Origin: Bryobacteraceae bacterium | GTDB taxonomy: Bacteria; Acidobacteriota; Terriglobia; Bryobacterales; Bryobacteraceae | Length of the DNA stretch: 12,167 bases | Direction of reading: 5' to 3' | NCBI GenBank assembly: GCA_030036985.1 | Contig: JASHSD010000215.1 | Location: 1-12,167 of the forward strand | Shown: piece after piece, positions 7,502 to 12,167 of the stretch | How the letters are laid out: the number at the start of each line of letters is the position of its first letter | Numbering within the stretch: the stretch's first letter is position 1 | The notes under the pieces: model-generated | Told to the model about the DNA's origin: nothing | Seen by the model: the letters and a program-made list of their open reading frames with translations, nothing else | The model's database searches: none | Made by a program: the position numbers and the translations under genes

Positions 7502-8179
7502 ATGGCACTCGGGACACATCTCTTGCCGCGACCGAAGACCTACGATGATGCAGCGGAACGGTTCGCAACCGCGCTGGCGCAGCCTCTGATCACCATCAAC
7601 GTTCTCCGCGTGGCCTTGCTCTGCACATCGGTCCTCTGCGTTGGCCTTTTGGTTTTGAATTTCAGAACCGCGGCGCAGCAGCGGGAGCGGATCGTTGTCC
7701 GTATTGATGACGTTGGGCGCGCCCAGGCAATCGGCTCGACCAGCCTGCAGTACAGGCCGCAGGCACCCGAAATTAAGTACTTCCTGACCCAGTTCATCCA
7801 CGACTACTACGGCCGGAACCGCGCCACGATTCGCGACGATTTCAAACGCTCCATGTCGTTCCTGAGCACTCAACTTGCTGGCGGCCGTATGGACGAGGAG
7901 CGTAAGACCAAGGCCATCGAAAAGTTCTTCGTGGGAGATGGCGATGCCATCGACATTCAGATAAGCAACATCGTGATCGCGGACCTCCGCAAGCCGCCAT
8001 ACGTTGCTCAGGTCGATCTTGAAAAGGTTTATCGCGACCGGGACGGCGCTGAACTGAAACGCGAGAAATACGTTGAAAGCGTTACCTTCTCGTTCACGAG
8101 CGAGATACCCAACGCGTTGGTGCCTGTGAATCCGCTCGGCTTGATGATCACCTATCTGCGAGAGGATCAGGCCTTCTGA
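7502..8179 (+). CDS. trbF: VirB8/TrbF-family inner-membrane assembly factor
   Basis: Bitopic inner-membrane protein that nucleates the T4SS. The product has 225 residues, the normal size. A short cytoplasmic N-terminus (PRPKTYDDAAERFA) is followed by one membrane helix (about 35-53) and a periplasmic NTF2-like domain (about 65-222). Inside it are IKYFLTQFIHDYY, a helix with LSTQL and the NPLG motif (210-213) that is conserved in VirB8 proteins. GGAGG at 7491-7495 sits six bases before ATG 7502 and overlaps the end of the VirB6 gene, three bases upstream. Here VirB8 comes after VirB6, unlike the trbF-trbG order of RP4. Confidence 0.93.
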   Translation: MALGTHLLPRPKTYDDAAERFATALAQPLITINVLRVALLCTSVLCVGLLVLNFRTAAQQRERIVVRIDDVGRAQAIGSTSLQYRPQAPEIKYFLTQFIHDYYGRNRATIRDDFKRSMSFLSTQLAGGRMDEERKTKAIEKFFVGDGDAIDIQISNIVIADLRKPPYVAQVDLEKVYRDRDGAELKREKYVESVTFSFTSEIPNALVPVNPLGLMITYLREDQAF

Positions 8180-8189
8180 GGGCCGCGCC

Positions 8190-8480
8190 ATGGTTCGTTC
8201 CTCCGCGTTCATCTGTGCCTTGATTTTGGCCGCCTGCGCCATGTGGTTGCTGGGCGAGTTGTCCTTCCTTGCGCCATACCGAAAGGTGATTCTCGCGACT
8301 CACACCAAAGCCATCGTCATCTTCGTCGGGCTGGTGTCGCTGAACCTCTTCGGGGCGGTTCTCGCCCTGAACAGAAGGCTGTTTTTGCGGGATACGGGCC
8401 GCAAACTGGCCCACGTTGAGAAACAGCTGCGCACTGGCTCCAGCATCAGCGAGGAGCTGACCGAGCGTCTTGAGGAGTAG
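8190..8480 (+). CDS. Small membrane protein with lipobox-like N-terminus, T4SS accessory candidate
   Basis: A 96-residue product that I do not recognise as a family. Residues 5-22 are hydrophobic and contain L13-A14-A15-C16, which fits a signal-peptidase II lipobox. A second hydrophobic segment (about 42-60) is followed by a charged helical tail (LAHVEKQLRTGSSISEELTE) that may form a coiled coil in the cytoplasm. It could therefore be a two-span membrane protein or a lipoprotein with one extra helix. GAGGG at 8178-8182 supports ATG 8190. It lies 10 bases after the VirB8 gene and 6 before the relaxase candidate. VirB7-like, entry-exclusion or relaxosome-anchoring roles are possible; none is shown by the sequence. 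Confidence 0.7.
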   Translation: MVRSSAFICALILAACAMWLLGELSFLAPYRKVILATHTKAIVIFVGLVSLNLFGAVLALNRRLFLRDTGRKLAHVEKQLRTGSSISEELTERLEE

Positions 8481-8486
8481 GCCAGC

Positions 8487-9638
8487 GTGTCCCGATACAG
8501 TCCAGAAATTGATCGGGAGACGCCCGCGACTCGGTCCGGTGCGCGATCGAATGAGAGGCTGAAGAGTTCGACTTTCCCGGAGTCGACCGTCGCCGAACTG
8601 GCCGAGCTTATCGACCAAGCGAGCGCTGGAAAGCCCACGATGTCCCAGTTCGTGGACCGCCTTGAGACCCGGGGTATTTCTGCGATTCCGAGCGTCAACG
8701 CCCGCGGCCTGAACGGGATGTCCTACCGCTTTCGCGGTCGAACGATCAAGGGCTCCGATATCGGGCGGGCATATACCGCCCGCGGGCTTCAGGATCGAAA
8801 AGGCGTTCAGTTTTCTCCGGAACGAGACGGCATCGCCCTCAAACTCACCCCGGAGCGAGGACGAGGTTCCGACGAGCGAAGCCCGATCGTTGACCGGAGC
8901 CGATCTGATCGAACCCGCGGCCAGCTGGGCGGTCTCAGCCGGGATCAGTGGGCAACCGTCATGGAGCTTGGTCGCTTTCGCGCCGTCAGCGCGCGCGATC
9001 TGGTGCGCTACAGGTACGCCGGCAACGAACACAAATTCGCACAGGATCTGCGCGCGCTCAGGGACGCCGGTCTTGTTGAGCGAAGGAGCGTTGCACACCC
9101 CAAATCAGACCGCACTTACGACGTAATCGTGCTGACTGCCAGGGGCCGGAATTCCGCACGAACCGCCGCGAAGCGCGACGGATCAGAGCAGACGTTTTAT
9201 GCGGGGTTCGTGAAACCAGCCGAAGTCCGGCATGACATCGGAATCTACCGCATGTATCAGCGCGAGCGGCAAGAGATCGAGGCCGTCGGAGGTCGGGTGA
9301 CACGCATTGTGACGGATTTCGAGATCAAGAGGCGGCTCATGTCCGAGTTAAACCGGCGCGGTGAGGACCCACGCGACCCTACCCGAAAATCGGCCATTGC
9401 TGCGCGCCACGAAGTGGCCATCCATAACGGCCGCTTCGTTATTCCGGATATCCGCGTGGAGTACGAGACTCGAGACCACGAGCAGGAGAAGGTGGATCTG
9501 GAACTAGCGACCGCGGACTACAAGTCAAGCCAGATCGCCGCCAAAACCGCGGCTGGTCTGAAGATTTACGGACCCGATTCGGCCAGTGGCGGTACCCCGT
9601 GGGAACCGGAGTATTCGGTGACACTGCTGTCATTTTGA
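8487..9638 (+). CDS. Putative relaxase/mobilisation protein (KGSD-GRAY module + winged helix + Replic_Relax/MOBC-like nuclease)
   Basis: A soluble 383-residue protein. Residues 51-113 (TMSQFVDRLETRGI through KGSDIGRAYT to LQDRKGV) match a small module I know from the C-terminal tails of many MobA/VirD2/TraI-type relaxases. Residues 151-222 form a winged helix, with helices around DLVRYRY and FAQDLRALRDAGLVERR and a wing ending VLTARGR. The C-terminal part has the residue order of Replic_Relax proteins (the family that includes MOBC relaxases such as CloDF13 MobC): VRHD (247-250), DFEIKRR (277-283), PD (320-321), LELATADYK (338-346) and K353 with GLKIYG. These could be the metal-binding and catalytic residues of a PD-(D/E)XK-like nuclease. 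GTG 8487 follows GAGGAG by nine bases. It sits between the channel genes and the coupling protein, as expected of a relaxase. A DNA-binding accessory factor is the alternative. Confidence 0.65.
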   Translation: MSRYSPEIDRETPATRSGARSNERLKSSTFPESTVAELAELIDQASAGKPTMSQFVDRLETRGISAIPSVNARGLNGMSYRFRGRTIKGSDIGRAYTARGLQDRKGVQFSPERDGIALKLTPERGRGSDERSPIVDRSRSDRTRGQLGGLSRDQWATVMELGRFRAVSARDLVRYRYAGNEHKFAQDLRALRDAGLVERRSVAHPKSDRTYDVIVLTARGRNSARTAAKRDGSEQTFYAGFVKPAEVRHDIGIYRMYQRERQEIEAVGGRVTRIVTDFEIKRRLMSELNRRGEDPRDPTRKSAIAARHEVAIHNGRFVIPDIRVEYETRDHEQEKVDLELATADYKSSQIAAKTAAGLKIYGPDSASGGTPWEPEYSVTLLSF

Positions 9639-9649
9639 GATCGGCCATC

Positions 9650-10699
9650 ATGGACAAACGCGAGCAGATTTCGAGTCTCAGGGGCTTCGGCTACAACGAA
9701 CGCGAGGCAGCGTTTCTGGCAGTGGCCGCCCTTCATTCGGGGTATTTCCTGCGCCGTCAGTACTGCGCATTCATTGGCACGGGTTTCGGGTACCCGGACA
9801 AACTATTTATCGATAGGGCCCTCGAACTGCGTCACGTCCGGGAGATCAGTCTTCGATACCGGCGCAAGCTTTACAGCATCCAGTCGAGGCCGCTGTTCGA
9901 GGCGCTGGGCGAAATCGATAATCGCAACCGCCGCCTTCACGAGCCACAAACGATCAAAGCTCGGCTGATGAGTCTGGACTATATTCTCGGAAAGCTTGAC
10001 GCGTCCTGGTACCCGACCGAAACCGAGAGAATCTCGCTTTTCGTCGACCAGTTCAAGATCGACAAGCAGCACCTGCCGGCAAAGCGCTACGTTTCCAGAA
10101 ACGGAGGCAAACAGACTCTCCGATGGTTCGTTGACAAACCACCGATTTTCACCGAACCGCCAGACAAAACGGTGTGGTTCTGCTTCGCAGACCCGGGCTA
10201 TCACACCGGCGATGCGTTCGTTTCGTTTCTCACCGACTATCGGCCACTATTCGCAAGGCTCGAACGCTTCGGGATCATCTACATTGCCTGCTACGCGGCC
10301 TCGGCCCATCGCGGAAAAGCCATTTTTAACCGATCATTCTCTGCGCTCGGAACATCCCCGGTCGATCCGATTCATTCTGAACTGTCACAGTACTTCGAAG
10401 ATCGGCATGAGCATGAAACCAACGGACTGGCGGGATTCGATCATGAACGGCTGAACCGATATAGAGAGGCGAGGAAACGGTTTTCGAATCGCAGGACGGA
10501 CGATCTCTTTGAGTTGTGGCGCAACGGTGGAGCGGCAGCGATGATCGCCGATCTTTGCCCGGAATCTGCGCCCGACATCCATCAGCGATGCTCCTTTTCG
10601 ATCGAGATGATTGACCAGAACTACGAGCTGTTCGGTGGGTTCCCCACGGCCGCGCAGGGTGCCGATGACCATAAGAGCGCCGTGCAGGTGTCCTTATGA
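9650..10699 (+). CDS. Hypothetical protein with N-terminal winged helix, companion of the relaxase candidate
   Basis: A soluble 349-residue protein that I cannot assign to a named family. Residues about 15-88 look like a winged helix: helix REAAFLAVAALHSGYF, helix RRQYCAFIG, helix FIDRALELRHVREI and a wing-like RRKLYSIQSRPLFEALG. Residues 95-160 are helical and basic (HEPQTIKARLMSLDYILG), and 170-235 contain alternating strands and helices (TVWFCFADPG, FGIIYIACYA). The layout resembles that of the upstream protein, with winged helix first and alpha/beta domain after, but I see no PD..E..K set, so it may be a catalytically dead relative or an accessory protein. ATG 9650 begins 11 bases after the relaxase stop with a weak GAGA; GTG 9599 is possible. 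It is the last gene before the structured gap. Confidence 0.8.
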   Translation: MDKREQISSLRGFGYNEREAAFLAVAALHSGYFLRRQYCAFIGTGFGYPDKLFIDRALELRHVREISLRYRRKLYSIQSRPLFEALGEIDNRNRRLHEPQTIKARLMSLDYILGKLDASWYPTETERISLFVDQFKIDKQHLPAKRYVSRNGGKQTLRWFVDKPPIFTEPPDKTVWFCFADPGYHTGDAFVSFLTDYRPLFARLERFGIIYIACYAASAHRGKAIFNRSFSALGTSPVDPIHSELSQYFEDRHEHETNGLAGFDHERLNRYREARKRFSNRRTDDLFELWRNGGAAAMIADLCPESAPDIHQRCSFSIEMIDQNYELFGGFPTAAQGADDHKSAVQVSL

Positions 10700-10766
10700 G
10701 TTCGGATATGGTCTCGCTTATGCCTCTGTGGCTCGGCTTCGGTAACGGATTCAACAAGTTAGGAGG

Positions 10767-10800
10767 GTCCCGGCGGCTTTCCGTGGCGGCTCGCCGGGAC
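10767..10800 (+). repeat. Inverted repeat 1 (9-bp perfect stem)
   Basis: GTCCCGGCG (10767-10775) pairs perfectly with CGCCGGGAC (10792-10800) around a 16-base loop. A G-T wobble (10776/10791) could extend it. It begins right after an AGGAGG sequence. No T-run follows, so it is not a standard intrinsic terminator. Confidence 0.7.
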
Positions 10801-10900
10801 GGGAAGATTACAGGAGCGACCCCGGCATTTGCGGCGGTTTCCCGCCACAATGCCTTCTCCTCGCTCCTGTCGTCGCTGTGGGGGTCGCACCTGTCCCGGC
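10793..10900 (+). repeat. Nested long stem-loop, alternative to repeat 1
   Basis: GCCGGGACGGG (10793-10803) can pair with CCTGTCCCGGC (10890-10900) with one G-T wobble. Inside it ACAGGAGCGA (10810-10819) pairs perfectly with TCGCTCCTGT (10861-10870). Innermost, GGCATT (10824-10829) pairs with AATGCC (10849-10854) and GGCGG (10833-10837) with CCGCC (10842-10846) around a four-base loop. The 3' arm repeats GTCCCGGC, already present at 10767-10774, so two copies compete for the same partner at 10793-10800. A further alternative pairs GCGACCCC (10816-10823) with GGGGTCGC (10881-10888). The density of nested perfect stems is unlikely in ordinary spacer DNA. Confidence 0.7.
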
Positions 10901-10943
10901 TGCCGCGGACATTTATGTTTCCGCAAATCACATGGAGGTTTTC

Positions 10944-11147
10944 ATGCATATAAAACCGCAAGTCAAAATCGAAACCGTAACTATGTCCGTCACGGGCGTT
11001 GAGAAGCGCCTCGTTGACGGTTTCCGCAAACGCTGCGAGGAGATGAACGACAGCGGGCAGGGATTCATTATGAACCAGATCCTCGAAGCGTTTTTGAAGT
11101 GCAAACCAGAGACGCAGACCGCGAAGAAAAAGGCGGTAACCGCATAG
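10944..11147 (+). CDS. Small ribbon-helix-helix-like DNA-binding protein, relaxosome accessory or autoregulator candidate
   Basis: A 67-residue basic protein. ATG 10944 is preceded by GGAGG (10934-10938) at five bases; the frame is open back to a GTG at 10878, but that start would lie inside the inverted-repeat region and lacks a good ribosome site. The profile is that of an Arc/CopG-type fold: a strand (QVKIETVTMSV, about 6-16), helix A (EKRLVDGFRKRCEEMN), a short turn (DSGQ) and helix B (GFIMNQILEAFLKC), then a Lys-rich tail. Proteins of this type bind oriT or their own promoter as dimers in many conjugation systems (TraY, MobB, NikA types). The adjacent inverted repeats are a natural target. 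It ends 10 bases before the coupling-protein gene. Confidence 0.7.
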   Translation: MHIKPQVKIETVTMSVTGVEKRLVDGFRKRCEEMNDSGQGFIMNQILEAFLKCKPETQTAKKKAVTA

Positions 11148-11157
11148 AGGTTCACAA

Positions 11158-12167
11158 ATGCGCTATGCCGCCGAGAATCGGTTCTTCATCAGCTTTTTGT
11201 TCGCGGGCAGCGTGGGCATCGCTCTGTTTCTCCGATGGCCCTTTCCCTCCGACGATCCATTGTTAAGGATGATCTGGCTCCAGCGCCCGGCCATCTATGC
11301 AGGGATTCGCGCCGCGTATACGGTCATGATGTTCACCACGCCATACATGATCGCGGCGTTCGCACTCTCGTTTACATATATCTTCGCGATGAAACAGGAG
11401 CGGAGGCGTGTGGCTGGCAAACTGCCTCAGTATCCATCCGTCGAGAATCGACAGGCGCTTTCTGTTGTGATCGGTGAACTCCACAATGCCAAACGCCGGG
11501 AGGCCGCGGAGCATCCGCAATGGCTGGAGATCCCGGAGCGCGGGCTCTACACCGGCATCGCTATCTTCGGAGCGATCGGGTCGGGTAAAACTTCGGCCTG
11601 TATGTACCCGTTCACGCGGCAGGTGCTCGGATACGCAGCGAATGACGAGCGCAGGAAGACGGCCGGCTTGGTGCTGGAAGTCAAAGGCGACTTCTGCGAA
11701 GCAGTTCGAAAAATTCTCAATCAGTATGGGCGCGGGGACGATTATCTCGAACTCAACCTTGGCGGCAGGTTCTGCTACAACCCACTGCACAACGAGCTCG
11801 AACCTTACACACTTGCATACGGCGTGGCGAGTCTAATGAACAATCTGTTCGGGCGCGGCAAAGAGCCGTTCTGGCAGCAGGCTTACACGAACATGATCAA
11901 GTTCATCATCCTGCTTCACAAGGTGGTTTACGACTACGTGACGCTGTTCGACGTCTACGAGTGCGCGATCAATCCCCCGCTCCTCGCATCCCGGCTCGAG
12001 GCGGGGAAGCACCTGTTCGCCAGGTGCTCGGTGTTGGTGGCGAAATCCGTCTACCTCGCCCATGACGAGCTGGGCGACGATCACTGGACCGCCTACGCTG
12101 ATGACCCCAGATACATGCGCGCGCGGGAAACTCCTGAGCTCGTGGCGTTTCTCAAGGCGAATGATAT
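11158..12167 (+). CDS. virD4: VirD4/TraG-family coupling protein, N-terminal part, cut by right edge
   Basis: Membrane-anchored hexameric ATPase that brings the relaxase-DNA complex to the secretion channel. The first 336 codons are present. Two membrane helices (about 9-25 and 53-78) precede the nucleotide-binding domain with Walker A GAIGSGKT (138-145). Then come LVLEVKGDF (like the family's DPKG segment) and NLGGRFCYNPL, followed by the FGRGKEPFWQQAYTNMIKF stretch, typical of VirD4/TraG. The region 270-336 fits the all-alpha domain insertion that contacts the relaxosome. Walker B and the C-terminus are outside the window. AGAGG (11146-11150) is seven bases before ATG 11158. Confidence 0.93.
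   Translation, partial: MRYAAENRFFISFLFAGSVGIALFLRWPFPSDDPLLRMIWLQRPAIYAGIRAAYTVMMFTTPYMIAAFALSFTYIFAMKQERRRVAGKLPQYPSVENRQALSVVIGELHNAKRREAAEHPQWLEIPERGLYTGIAIFGAIGSGKTSACMYPFTRQVLGYAANDERRKTAGLVLEVKGDFCEAVRKILNQYGRGDDYLELNLGGRFCYNPLHNELEPYTLAYGVASLMNNLFGRGKEPFWQQAYTNMIKFIILLHKVVYDYVTLFDVYECAINPPLLASRLEAGKHLFARCSVLVAKSVYLAHDELGDDHWTAYADDPRYMRARETPELVAFLKAND

Larger units (their letters stand above)
10700..10943. other. Structured intergenic region; candidate oriT or regulatory RNA
   Basis: This 244-base gap separates the relaxase-type genes from the RHH and coupling-protein genes. It is GC-rich and dense in inverted repeats, listed as separate entries. A good AGGAGG (10761-10766) lies before the first hairpin but has only a GTG at 10783 downstream, 16 bases away. 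An ORF crossing the whole gap (10696-10953) gives an unlikely protein. The position beside relaxosome-type genes is typical of an origin of transfer. A leader that controls the genes downstream is the main alternative. Confidence 0.5.

Noticed and set aside
7457..8242. 261-codon reverse ORF
   Set aside because: Antisense to VirB8, which has the NPLG motif, membrane helix and ribosome site.
8148..9098. 316-codon reverse ORF
   Set aside because: Antisense to VirB8, the small membrane protein and the relaxase candidate, all of which have good ribosome sites and family motifs; no domain pattern in the reverse product.
10767..10800. Hairpin as an intrinsic terminator after the companion gene
   Set aside because: No run of T follows the stem, and the downstream genes continue in the same direction.
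10696..10953. 85-codon ORF overlapping the previous stop as ATGA and crossing the structured gap
   Set aside because: Its codons run through all the inverted repeats and into the next gene, the protein has no recognisable pattern, and the repeats explain the sequence better. The AGGAGG at 10761 has no well-placed start.
1..12167. tRNA, rRNA, CRISPR array, insertion sequence or attachment site
   Set aside because: I saw no cloverleaf-like sequence, regularly spaced repeats, transposase motifs or terminal inverted repeats anywhere in the window.

Overview
The window is most of a conjugative type IV secretion (T4SS) locus, probably part of an integrated conjugative element or a plasmid. One rightward gene train carries recognisable VirB/Trb mating-pair-formation genes in the order VirB2(TrbC), VirB3(TrbD), VirB4(TrbE), VirB9(TrbG), VirB10(TrbI), a tiny membrane protein, VirB5(TrbJ), VirB6(TrbL), VirB8(TrbF) and a small membrane or lipoprotein-like protein. 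The DNA-processing part follows: a putative relaxase with a winged-helix plus Replic_Relax/MOBC-like nuclease architecture, an unrecognised companion protein, a 244-bp gap full of inverted repeats, a small ribbon-helix-helix protein and the N-terminal part of a VirD4/TraG coupling protein that runs off the right edge.

Layout: 1-408 (minus) is the N-terminal part of a divergent gene that leaves the window at the left and has a good sigma-70-type promoter at 440-468. 409-590 is the divergent intergenic region. 591-8480 holds the secretion channel genes, nearly all overlapping or separated by only a few bases, so they are probably one operon. 8487-10699 holds two soluble DNA-processing candidates. 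10700-10943 is the structured gap. 10944-11147 is the RHH protein and 11158-12167 the coupling protein.

Expected joint function: VirB4 powers assembly. VirB3, VirB6 and VirB8 form the inner-membrane complex and VirB9/VirB10 the envelope-spanning core. VirB2 is the pilin and VirB5 the pilus-associated subunit. The relaxase candidate, the RHH protein and perhaps the companion would form the relaxosome, and VirD4 would deliver it to the channel. No VirB11/TrbB ATPase, VirB1 lytic transglycosylase, classical VirB7, integrase, att site or replication gene is visible, so the element extends beyond this window on at least one side.

Organism: a Gram-negative (diderm) bacterium with moderately high GC, to judge from codon use and the VirB9/VirB10 core genes. 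The set, with Trb-like genes and unfamiliar accessory genes, reminds me of acidobacterial (Solibacter/Bryobacter-like) genomes. That is an impression and not something the sequence proves. The most interesting points are the structured gap (candidate oriT or regulatory RNA), the module fusion in the relaxase candidate, and several small genes that plain ORF calling would miss.
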